From: Lampris incognitus
Lineage: Eukaryota > Chordata > Actinopteri > Lampriformes > Lampridae
Reading direction: 5' to 3'
NCBI RefSeq assembly: GCF_029633865.1
Contig: NC_079214.1
Location: 28,301,833 to 28,365,832 of the forward strand
Length of the DNA: 64,000 nucleotides
The translations under genes were made by a program, and so were the position numbers. This document shows positions 55,205 through 64,000 of this stretch, piece by piece (the stretch's first letter is position 1; every line of letters begins with the position of its first letter). The notes under the pieces are model-generated. The model was not told where the DNA came from and searched no databases. It was given only the letters and a program-made list of their open reading frames with translations.

Positions 55205-55749
55205 CTAAAGAAACACAAATAAGGAATACAATTACTAAGTACCCAAATAGTCTTTTCACATTACCTATTTCATATGCACACAAACTAGCCCACACACATT
55301 CACACGCAGATAGCTAACTAGCATAGGCTACACGAGGTCAAATAATGAGCTACGCTAACATGAAATAACATGCTTATAGCTATATACTCACGTAAGTGTT
55401 AATTGTGATATTTCCATATAACAACAAAAAAACCAACAATACTTACGGACGTATCGCTCCAAGGATCCGACGCTTATAGAACAACTGTCTTTCTCTGCTT
55501 GAAACACGTGGGAACTGAACTCGTTCACTCCAAACAACAGCTACCGACACCGTCATTTACACTAACACACAGACACAAAATGCAATACCCAGTCCCACCA
55601 CTAGGTGTTACATAGGCACCGCAAAGAATGCGGAGTAGCTGACTAACATAGGCCTAGAACAGACTGAATACAACAAACCTTTAAATTTCTCAGTCAGAAC
55701 ACTCCCCGTCTGGCGTAATTACTATTATGCCACTATACCATTATTATTT

Positions 55750-57725
55750 CTCTGTCAATTATTATAATTAGCTAGAAGCACAACTAAGTCATTAATAGGT
55801 CTTCGGTACTCTTTCACATTTCCTTGCTTGGCAGTCTTCACCATGACATTACGGACTCGGTTGTCACTGCTTGGCATGGTCGGTTGGGTTCAGCTCAGTT
55901 TGGACGTAATGCCACTGGCTCTGTGTGGTGGAATTCCTTATGCGTGTAACCCTGTTGGCCACATACATGTGAAATCTCCTTGTGGTGTTGTGAATGTAGC
56001 CGAGTACTACACGGCTGTCTGTGTAGAACTTGACATGCAGCTCTGTGTCTAACTCTTCTTTTATGAGCTCAACAGCGAGCACTGAGGCGCACAGCTCCAG
56101 GCGTGGGATAGTGTGAGCAGGAACTGGAGCCAGCTTCGACTTGCTCATCACAAACCCCACTTGACATTGTCCATCTGAGTCTATGACTCGCACATATGCC
56201 ACAGCAGCTATGGCCAGAACAGACCCGTCTGAAAAGATGAACAGCTCCCTAGAATGAGCCTGTGAGAGAGAGATTGGAACATATGGCCTTGGGATGTGTA
56301 GGTGTTCAAGGTCAGCAAGAGATGTAGTCCATGCTCCCCATTGGGCCCTTTTATCTGCTGGGAGAGGCATGTCCCACTTTTGTTGCATTGATGAGAGTTC
56401 TCTCACAAGAGCCTTTCCATGCATAGTGACAGGAGAGACAAATCCCAAGGGGCTGTACAAGCTATTGACAGTGGAAAGCGTTTCTCTTCATGTGAATGGT
56501 TTGACATCTCTTGAAACTTTGAATGTGAAACAGTCATTTTTAAGGTTCCAGCTTATGCCGAGACTGCGCTGAAGAGGCAGCGGATCAGCACTCAAATCCA
56601 AGTCTTTGAGCTCCTTTGCTCTGTCCTCTGGTGCAAAGGCCTCCATGACTGTGGCGCTGTTGGAGGCCATCTTGTGGAGTTTCAAGTTCGCCTCCGCCAA
56701 CATTTCCTGTGTGCGTTTCAGGAGGTCAACAGCTTCTTCCTCGCTGGGAACAGATGCAATGCCATCATCAACATAAAAGTTGCGCAGCACAAATTCTTTA
56801 GTGTCTGTGCCATGTTCTGCCTCACCATGCTCTGCTGTGCATTGCAATCCATATATGGCAACAGATGGTGACTGACTGTTTCCAAAGACATGTACAGTCA
56901 TCCTGTAATCAATAATCTCCTCTTCAGGGCAGTTGTATTTGTGCCACAGAAAGAATTGTTGAGGTTGGGCCCTCTCAGCAGAACATCATTGAGTGAGATG
57001 TCATTATACTGGGCACTCGAGTCGAACACCACTCTGATTTTATCGGGCTTTTGGGGATGGTAAACGCCAAATATCAACATTCCTCACCTGGCTGCACAGG
57101 CGGAGTGGGTTCTGCTTGATGGTTTTCGATTACCTTTTGCATGAAGTCAAAGAAATGTTCTTTCATTCCTGGTTTCTTTTGGAAGGTGCGTTGCAACGAG
57201 AACAGCCTCTGCTTCGCTTGCTCTTTGTTGTTCGGAAGTCGGCTCTGTGGCAAGTGAAAAGGCAATGGCGTCACCCAGTGGTTGTCTTCAGCAAGATACA
57301 CCTCTTTGTTCATCCAAGAAGATGTTATCTTCAATTGACAGGGCTGTCTTCTCGTCGTCTGCAGTCCTCAAGGAAACATCATCTTGGAGACAGCTTGTAT
57401 CAGCAATGAGACCTTTGGAGGGTCTGGAGTAACACAGCGAGGCAGGTAAGTACTGAAGAGGATGAGAACTCACTCGCTCTTTCACATGGACACTCTTAGA
57501 GCATGGTGTGAAGAACGAGGCTCTGCCATTTGGGAGTATGTTTGTTTTGCAGACATTGACATCAGTAGGCTGGTGAGGTCTATCTAGGCAGATCTCTCCT
57601 ATGATGACCCAGCCCAAATCCAAGCTCTGTGCATGGTGTGTTGTGGGGGCCATTATGCTGCTCAGGTACCTTGTGCAGAAGGATCTGAGCGCTGGGATCT
57701 GGAGGTGGGATCTTGTCCCAGAGTT
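55750..57725 (-). pseudogene. BEL/Pao pol: protease, RT, RNase H; integrase deleted
   Basis: On the minus strand the order is a protease C-terminal part (THHAQSLDLGWVIIGEICL, 57653-57288), RT N-terminal part (PDKIRVVFDSSAQYNDISLN, 57080-56898), RT catalytic box FYVDDGIAS (about 56780), a linker (SLGISWNLKNDCFTF), and the RT/RNase H part YSPLGFVSPVTMHGK ... FIFSDGS ... KFYTDSRVVLGYIHN ... LNPTDHA (56460-55864). The next codons, after a shift, are SDNRVRNVMVKTAKQG...RPINDLVVLL (about 55850-55760), the extreme C-terminus of a BEL polyprotein. The integrase is therefore missing between them, at about 55860. Several frameshifts and stops are present. Gag was not found. Confidence 0.82.
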
Positions 57726-58118
57726 ATAAGTAAAGCTTCATAAACCCACGTATCTGCATGATCATTTCAACATGGTGTCAGAACTGGACTCAGCGGCAGC
57801 CAACAGTGTAATGTTCCTTCTTATAAATGAAGAAACGTGGGTTCAACAATTACAACTATTTATTAAAGTACTGTGACAACTCAGCCAATACGTATGTCCA
57901 TCAAGTATCGTGTGGTGTCTTCTTCTGCCGGAATCCTACAGACTACTAAATTTGTGGCTACTGCCCCTCAGGTGGTAAGTATTGGTATAAATATTAATAT
58001 CAACTCCTATCATCACATCCCCTTTCCTTTAGATTTAGCTATACACAAACTATTCATCTAGCCTCAGTAGCAACTTCAAACTGTAATAAAAACATTCTAG
58101 TCACCCACAAGCGTGAAC
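57726..58118. other. LTR-like end and unassigned sequence
   Basis: The block ending ATCATTTCAACA followed by TGGTGTCAGAACTGG (about 57758-57785) looks like an LTR 3' end plus a primer-binding site in plus orientation. No internal region of a plus-strand element follows. The rest is unassigned. Confidence 0.35.
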
Positions 58119-58230
58119 ATTTTTTTTTCAACAGCATAAACAAACATATTTTTTCAACAGCATAAACAAACATATATATCTATTTTTTTCAACAGCATAA
58201 ACAAGCATATATATCCATTTTTAACAGCAT
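58119..58230. repeat. Minisatellite, about 4 units of 28-34 bp
   Basis: The unit TTTTTTCAACAGCATAAACA plus CATATATATC occurs four times with small length changes, the last copy degenerate. Confidence 0.8.
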
Positions 58231-58474
58231 AACCAGGTTCCTTTTACTAAGTGTTCATGTTTGATTTCAGTCTTTCTTTCAAGACACCTCACAAGGATAC
58301 AGCTGGGGTTTTTTTTGTGGTTTTTTTTTCCATTACAGATTCAACCGGTCAGGTGCTTTGACCTTGCATGTACTTTGTGTACTTTAATTGTAAATAGTAA
58401 AAAGAATAGATAACACGTATAACAAAGTAACAATATTTTAATTTATAAAACATCTAACATTTTGCACTACAAAC

Positions 58475-59350
58475 TTATTCATAACAATAAACACACAAAA
58501 AATAAAAATAAATCAATGCCTCTCTATCATCTTCTCGAGCAGGGAGAAGAGCCTCTCCATCCTCTCCCTGCTCTCCTGTGCTCTCCTCTCCCTCCCTCTG
58601 CAGCCTCATGTCCTCCTTTATCATATCTATCAATTCCTCAACTCTCTCTCCTCCTCTTTCTGTTTCTTCCTGTCTCTGCCCCTGCCTCTTCCTGCTCATC
58701 CTCCTCCTCCTGGTCACCCACCACAGCACTTGGTCCTGGTGTGTCCTCAGGGATGGAGGCAATTAGGACAGGGGGGGCAATGGAAGGCCTCTGTCCTAAT
58801 ACCTCATCCATAAGGCCAAACCAGGGCCAAGTAGCAGCGGTGGGCTTCCCGCTGACCTCCTCTCCTGTCCCTGGATCTTTGCAATCCTAAGACAGAGGAA
58901 ATCAATCACAACAATAGCAATTTTCAGCAGAGTATTTATTAACTTACATGGGTGAAACAAATCCAAACCTGTACATACTTTGTTCTTGTTTTTTTTAAGT
59001 TGTCCCATTTTTTTTGGCCTGTTGGGGACTTACTTTGCCCTGTAGGCTAATTTTTTCCAGGATTGTTCTAAACAGAGAGATGTAAGAGAAAAGATAATCA
59101 TAAGATCATATTAACACAGGGATGCCACGATTCTCCTAATAGAACATTTACATGATGCCTTTTGTTGTATTGATTATCTTTTTATTTGGGGCTTTCTACT
59201 TTGTACTTGATTTAGGTTAATTTAAGTAACTTTTACATACAAAGTGTATATTTTATAAATGAGCAACTTATTATTGCCTTACCTCCATCCAACATTGGCC
59301 GAATTTCTGGCTCCAGTAAAAAGTTGCTCGTTTTCTCCATGGAGTTGGAT
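58475..59350 (-). pseudogene. Myb/SANT-like gene exon remnants, minus
   Basis: Minus-strand pieces read ILEKISLQGKVSPQQAKK and, one frame on, KWDNLKK (59069-58980); then, after a splice-acceptor-like CTCTGTCTTAG at 58889, DCKDPGTGEEVSGKPTAATW, PWFGLMDEVLGQRPSIAPPV and an acidic-basic tail to about 58500. This is the Myb/SANT-like domain and tail of a large fish family that includes the DNA-binding partner proteins of PIF/Harbinger transposons. A possible first exon (EKTSNFLLEPEIRPMLDG, 59350-59290, donor GTAAGG) lies upstream. Frameshifts in A-runs and in the tail make it a probable pseudogene. No Harbinger transposase is nearby. Confidence 0.5.
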
Positions 59351-59359
59351 GAACTTTTC

Positions 59360-60149
59360 AGTTTGTTCCTTGCTCCCTTAAACAAAATGAAATGTAAAGC
59401 ATGTTTTGTGTTTTGTCAACAGGCAAAAGGGTTCTTATATACTAAATTAATAATAATTCAAATGTTTAACCAGACTGTAAAACTAGGTTTTACAGTCTGG
59501 AAATAAGGCAAGACTAACAACTTAATCTAAAATTTGTTCATCTTGGTGCATTTATGTACATAATATGAAGTATAAATAGTCTATAAAATGTAATGATCAT
59601 CTTAGATATGAGTCAAACTCTTAAAGTCTAACATTTGAAAGTGAAGCTTTATAAGGCTTTAGTTCAAAGTCTGAAACTGAGCTCCTCGCATCGAGTCAAC
59701 GTCCAACGGGGAACAGAGCTCGTTGGCCGTTGGCTAGCATGCTAGGTGGCTACATGTAAGCAATACCAACGACACGTATTTTAACAGAAATATTGAGGCT
59801 TTAAGGTCCCCTGAAGTTTAACACATCTGGCGTTAGATGTTCAAATAAGTAAAAACCCAATACTTACATTTATAAGTGAAATCTTGCTTGGTGCTTTGAA
59901 TAGACATTCTTCCACCATCCGTTATTTTTTTTGGGGGGGGGGGGGATAACGGACGGAGCAGCGGCGTGCAAAGAATCTAGGGATATGGGGGTCCGCGAAG
60001 GATAGTAGCGGTGGATCCTTCGAAAAGAGGGAAAAGAAGGCCACATTTGTGGGCTGCATCTGAAGGAGCCTGCGAATTGGAACAGCCTTCGCGCAGCGCT
60101 GCGACGTAATCAGCCTTCGAATGCACCCTCTGAAGGATACAGACCCTGA
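59360..60149. other. Unassigned sequence
   Basis: Unique AT-rich DNA, then a G run (59933-59944) and a GC-richer segment with direct GAAGGAT-type words up to the Gypsy E start. No gene seen. Confidence 0.5.
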
Positions 60150-61265
60150 ATTGAGACACAGTCTGTGAAGGATCTGGTCATGCATCACCCAGTGCTCAAG
60201 TACTACAACATGAAGGAGGAGGTGACACTTCAAAGTGATGCCAGTGAAACAGGCCTTGGTGCGGCTCTCATGCAAAATGGACAACCTGTTGCAAATGCCT
60301 CCAGGACTCTAACTCCCACTGAACAGAGGCATGCTCAAATCGAGAAGGAATACCTCGCTATTGTCTTTGCATTTGACAAGTTTTTAAATTTATTTCTGAT
60401 TTTTCCCTTTTTCTCCCAATTTAGTGGCCAATCACTCCCTATTCTAATTCAAACACCCACCTTCGTACTGCATGCGTTTGCCAACTGCATCTCTCCAGCC
60501 GGCAGTCTCGAAGGAGATGCCTCGCCACTTTCATGACAAGGCGAATCCAGGCCGAACCACTGCTTTTTTCGACACACACAGAGACGCATTCATGTGACGA
60601 ACACAAGCCGACTCCTCCCCCTTCCCGAAGACAACGTTGCCAATTATTGCTGCTTCATTGAATCCAGCCATAGTCGGATCGACACAAAGCCGGTGCTTAG
60701 ACCGCTACACCACCACAGACCCACATTTAACAAGTTTGATCAATACATCCATGGCAGGGAGAGCATTACAGTGCACAGCTACCACAAGCCACTGGAGGTG
60801 ATCTTCAAAAAGTCCCTCCTCACAGCCCCCAAGAGGCTACAGAGAATGCTACTACGGCTCCAATGCCATCAGCTGCAGGTACAATACAAACCGGGCAAAC
60901 TGCTGCATGTAGCGGATTTACTCTCCAGAATGGCTCAACCAAATACGACAAACACGCAAATGCAAACACCAGCCACAGTCTACACCATGGGCCTGACCAC
61001 AGATGCCCTCGAAGGTGTGGATCACAGCAGCTGTACCAACATCTCCACAAAAACACTGGAGTCCATCAGAGCCGCCATGCTCAAAGATCCCTTATGTCAA
61101 GCTCTGTGTGCCCAAATCTCTGAAGGCTGCAACATCTCTAAACGAGCAGTAGATCAAACACTGAGACCGTTTTGGACAATCGAGGAGGAGCTAGCCACTG
61201 ACAATGGACTGATACTCAAAGGTGACAGAGTGTTCATCCCAGAGGAGAAGATATCCCAAAGTTCA
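60150..61265 (+). pseudogene. Gypsy E: RNase H and integrase start, plus strand
   Basis: The frame from about 60158 reads VKDLVMHHPVLKYYNMKEEV, QSDASETGLGAALMQNGQPV, EKEYLAIVFAFDKF. It is cut by a SINE (60384-60723) and resumes GRESITVHSYHKPLEVIFKK ... VADLLSRM ... FWTIEEELATDNGLILKGDR...IPEEK up to 61265. It is the RNase H to integrase N-terminal border of a Gypsy pol. RT and the integrase core are missing. It meets the oppositely oriented Gypsy F at about 61257-61266. Confidence 0.82.
60384..60723 (-). mobile_element. tRNA-derived SINE in Gypsy E, minus
   Basis: Same family as 20255-20644. It is flanked by CATTTGACAAGTTT (60370-60383) and CATTTAACAAGTTT (60724-60737), a 14-bp target duplication with one mismatch. 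The RNase H frame is continuous on either side once the insertion is discounted. Confidence 0.88.
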
Positions 61266-62985
61266 GGCGCACGTAGCGTCTCAAGCCTAGGTGTGTTGTA
61301 ATGTACCTGCTGTCTGGGTGGAGTTCAAGCTGATGGTATCCAGCTGTCAGGTCAAGCTTGGAGAAGACTGTCGCTCCGTTCAGCTCGTGGATCACATTGT
61401 CCATAGTGGGGGTGATGCGATGTCCGCGCTGGATGGCAGTGTTGGCTTGTCTCGTGTCGACATACTCTCACCTTGTCTGGATCTTGTGGCTTGAGTGGTG
61501 TGACGATGGGTGAGACCCACGGCGTAGGGCCTGTGACTGTTTCAATGATGTCATCATCTTCTAGCTTTTTAAATTCCTCTTCGACTTTCTGTCGCATGTG
61601 AAACAGCACTCGCCTGTGTGGCTGACAGGTTGGCTGAATTGTCGGTGTTGATGCGCAGCTTAACTTGAAAGTCTTTTAACTTGCCAATGCCTTGAAACAG
61701 CTCTGGGTAGCTGTCTACCAATTCATCTGCTACTGTTCAGCTGCTTGGGGAGGTCACACTGTTCACGATTTTGACGAGGCCTAGCTCCTCAGCTGTTTTG
61801 TAGCCTAACAGAGAGCAGCTGTCACCAGTCATCACATGGAATTTGGCTTTAGTCTTTTATCTCCTGCTTCTGTGTTGCATGTGAATGCATTGGCTATGGG
61901 CAGAGGTTTAGTGCAGCCATAAGGGAATATCCTCATGTCAGCTGGGGTGAGTTGTGGGCGTGGTCTCAGTGTATTGGGGACCTTTTCACTAATAATGTTC
62001 ACTGCAGCCCCTGAGTCTATCAGTGCTGAAATCTTATCATTTTGTCTAATGTATATCTGTGGCTGCATAGTATTGTTGCTGCCACTGGCTGCAAACACAT
62101 ATGCCTCGTCACTGCTAGATGAATCTTGTGTGTTAACACTATGTGTTGTTGTGCTGTTAATGTTACACACTTTCTTGTGCGTTTTGGTTGCTTACTGTGT
62201 CTGGGTTTCATGTCAAAGTCTTTTCCATGTTGCTTTTGCTTTGACCTGCACTGCTTCGCGAAGTGATTCAACTTGCCGCATGCTTTAGTCTCTCTCTTTT
62301 GCTGGGCATTCTCCGTCGTGAGGGTATTTTCTACCGCAATTCCGGCACTGGTAGTTGGGCTTGGCTCTCCCGGCGCGTCGGCTGGTAGGTGGTCACCCCC
62401 ACTGATGCACTGCGTTCACTGACACAGCTACACTCTGTTCTATGCCTGCTGCTTGCTGCTCGGACAATTCCAGTGATCTCCCATGCTCTAGGAGTTCATC
62501 CAGGCTGCTATCGGGCTGCCTGAGCGCTCGTCTGCGTAGCCTCGTTGAAGAGCAGCTTTGAATCAGTTGCGCTTTAATCTTATCGACGTCGTTCAACTCA
62601 CAATTATTCGATAGCATACGTAGTCTTGTACAGTATGTGTCTAAATTTTCACCTGGCTGTTGCACTGCCATTCTAAACATGTACACTTGGTATTAATAGC
62701 ACATTCTTTTTGGGCACGAAGTACTTTCCTAGTTTCTGCTTTACCTCGGCAAACTTGTCTGCCTCTGCTGCTAGCGTGTCATAAATGTCATGCACGCACT
62801 CTCCTGCCAAGTGTAGCAGCAATGCTTTTTGCCTTGCATCGCCTGAAAGGTTCATGGCAGTAGTATAATTTTCAAACCTCTGCACCCCTTCGGTCCAGTG
62901 TGGTCCTACTGAGCTTGGATAAATTTCTGTGTCAAGAGCTGGCAAAGTGACGGTGTTTGCGAGTGACATTTTGAATTTAGTCTTT
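61257..62985 (-). pseudogene. Gypsy F: gag, protease and RT start, minus strand
   Basis: On the minus strand the gag starts at ATG 62969 (MSLANTVTLPALDTEIYPSS) and, after a frameshift, continues MAVQQPGENLDTYCTRLRML to 62393. Zinc knuckles follow (CRNCGRKYPHDGECPAKE-like and CGKLNHFAKQC near 62350-62270). The protease has ALIDSGAAVNIISE (about 62035). The pol linker (PELFQGIGKLKDFQVKLRIN) and RT start (KKLEDDDIIETVTGPTPWVS, PDKVRVC) lead to LGLRRYVRLNFGI at 61265. There are several frame breaks. It carries exactly the parts that Gypsy E lacks, in the opposite direction. Confidence 0.82.
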
Positions 62986-63019
62986 CGCTAGCCACTCATT
63001 CAGTCTCTTGTGTGGGGCC

Positions 63020-63290
63020 GTGCCTATAGTCCCCGGGTCCTATATTCCCCGGGTCATAGGACCCTTTCGAAAAAAAAGGGTCCCATATTCCCCGTTTTCC
63101 CCTAAAAAGGTCCTATAATCCCCGTTGCAATAGACACCGGGGAACATAGAACCCTCTTTTGGAAAAAGGGTCCTATATTCCCCGCTGTTTCCAGGGGAAC
63201 ATAGGACCTTTTTCCAAATAAAGGGTCCTATATTCCCCGCTATTGCCAATCGAGGAACAAACCGGGGAACTTAGAACCCTTTTTGCAAAT
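63020..63290. repeat. Fold-back array of alternating inverted 17-bp units
   Basis: About five copies of GGGTCCTATATTCCCCG (63033, 63080, 63108, 63167 and 63223, some with one or two changes) alternate with about four copies of its reverse complement CGGGGAACATAGGACCC type (63050, 63137, 63192, 63262). Spacers are short runs of A or T. Every neighbour pair can form a hairpin. No coding sequence. The family was not identified. Confidence 0.8.
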
Positions 63291-64000
63291 TATTTCCTTA
63301 ACGGATCCAAAATAATCAAAACTGGAGTCATGGCTGAGATGTAGGCTACGACAATCTATTCCTCCGCTGATTAAATTAGGCCGTATTACCATTGTCGGCT
63401 GTTGTATATCGCAGGCCACCTTGAGTGCGTATCCAAATTCGGCCTAGAGGAGGCTGTAATTTGCTTTATTGTTATTTCTTACCAATATTTACCGCAGTAG
63501 GCCTAGTTAGTTGGCTCTCCAGCTCAGCATGGACAGTCGGCAATCAACGCAAGTTTGTCTTGCAGTAGGCCCGCCTACCAGTATAACCTAGCCATTTCCA
63601 CCTTCGCTAAAAGTTCAATTTGCACAGCACTGGACACTTCAGCCACTTTCTTGTTACTTTGCAGTTCGTTTTCCATATTAAATCACTTGGCAGACTTTCT
63701 TTCAAAAAGACTTTAATGATGAACTTTTTAGGCAGAGAACTTGGACCAGGACTTGGGAATTTAGGACCAGCACAAAGTGTCCATCAACGGGGGCCGCCTA
63801 CCTTACACAACAGGCTAATTGCCTAATAATAATAATATGTGCTTCTCAAAAAACTAAAGGCTTGTGGAGGTGCTAAACCAAAAACATGAATCAAAGACGA
63901 ACATCAAAGGATGTAAGGTAACACTCACCAAATGGTAAAAAAATAACAGAGGCAGTCCTCTATTTCACCATTTTATTGTTTGGCATCAGTCATTAAGGTT
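63291..64000. other. Unassigned sequence to window end
   Basis: Unique sequence without recognisable genes. ATAATAATAAT occurs near 63825, and the frame 63620-63826 has no domain. Confidence 0.5.

Larger units (their letters stand above)
54838..55208. mobile_element. TRIM-like element with tRNA-like LTRs
   Basis: Two direct repeats of 135 bp (54842-54976 and 55070-55204; 6 mismatches) begin TGTAAACTACTAATAA and end CCGGTTACA or CCGGCTACA, so they have TG...CA ends with TGTAA/TTACA inverted. They flank a 93-bp interior. The interior starts T-TGGTGGGATCCGG (PBS position) and ends CCGGGGAGGGTGACGAC (purine-rich, PPT position). CTAA is duplicated on both sides (54838-54841, 55205-55208). There is no coding capacity. 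Each terminal repeat contains a tRNA-like stretch with an A box (TAGCCGAGCGG in the right copy, a full consensus match) and a B box (TATCGAATCC). Confidence 0.75.
54708..55701 (-). repeat. BEL/Pao 3' LTR (minus) split by TRIM-like element
   Basis: On the minus strand the LTR starts TGTTCTGACTGAG right after a G-rich tract (GACGGGGAG) that follows the BEL C-terminal codons. It ends TTGTTAGGACA at 54708; the ends are TGT/ACA. An AATAAA (minus) lies at about 54784. Taking out the nested 363-bp element and one target copy leaves about 627 bp. The 5' LTR was not found, so the right limit is firm and the left limit is inferred. Confidence 0.55.

Overview
The window looks like teleost (probably spiny-rayed fish) nuclear DNA. 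The reasons are very dense (CA)n/(GT)n microsatellites, typical fish repeat types (several tRNA-derived SINEs, a Rex/RTE-like LINE, L1, two Tc1/mariner types, Ty3/Gypsy including a chromovirus, BEL/Pao), and two exon-split lily-type (B-lectin) mannose-binding lectin genes of the kind found in fish skin and gill mucus. No prokaryotic or viral-genome organisation is visible.

Layout. Positions 1-15.3 kb are non-coding: microsatellites, short MITE-like and SINE-like repeats, and a perfect-looking palindrome at 8.88-9.00 kb whose minus strand carries a hammerhead-ribozyme-like core. Positions 15.4-30.6 kb are a graveyard of LTR retrotransposons. Gypsy A (truncated) is fused to Gypsy B, which is interrupted by a 236-bp solo LTR and by a SINE with a 13-bp target duplication. 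Next come host-like THAP and YqaJ-family exon fragments, then Gypsy C, a young insertion (two 191-bp LTRs with one difference, 5-bp target duplication) that keeps one 945-codon frame although protease and the RT palm are deleted in frame. Last is chromovirus D (minus), which has lost RT and RNase H and is cut off by a DD36E-type Tc1 transposase remnant. Positions 31.1-32.5 kb hold SINE-like repeats and a Rex/RTE-like LINE end.

Positions 32.7-43.8 kb are a tandem segmental duplication, about 4.5 kb plus later insertions, carrying the two lectin genes. Each has a TATA box, a non-coding exon 1 and two coding exons; they encode 119 and 123 residues and differ in their sugar-binding motifs. These are the only confident host protein genes. 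Positions 44.27-50.13 kb are a full-length L1 (minus, 12-bp target duplication) with intact ORF1 and decayed ORF2. At 50.6-50.9 kb a compact unit with CRE-like sites, TATA box, X-box-like site, a 39-codon membrane-peptide ORF and AATAAA may be a small unrecognised gene.

Positions 51.15-53.25 kb are a Tc1 element split by a 481-bp LTR-like insert. At 53.9 kb there is a retrocopied U6 snRNA fragment. Positions 54.7-57.7 kb hold a BEL/Pao element (minus) that has lost integrase. Nested in its LTR is the most unusual object of the window: a 363-bp element with 135-bp TG...CA terminal direct repeats, a 93-bp interior with PBS-like and purine-rich ends, a 4-bp target duplication, and a tRNA-like Pol III promoter inside each terminal repeat. 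It resembles a TRIM whose LTR has captured a tRNA-like gene. Positions 58.4-59.4 kb carry Myb/SANT-like exon remnants, 60.1-63.0 kb two head-to-head Gypsy halves (one split by a SINE), and 63.0-63.3 kb a fold-back array of alternating inverted 17-bp units.

Coordinates of decayed elements are approximate. Family names rest on motif recognition by eye, with no database search.
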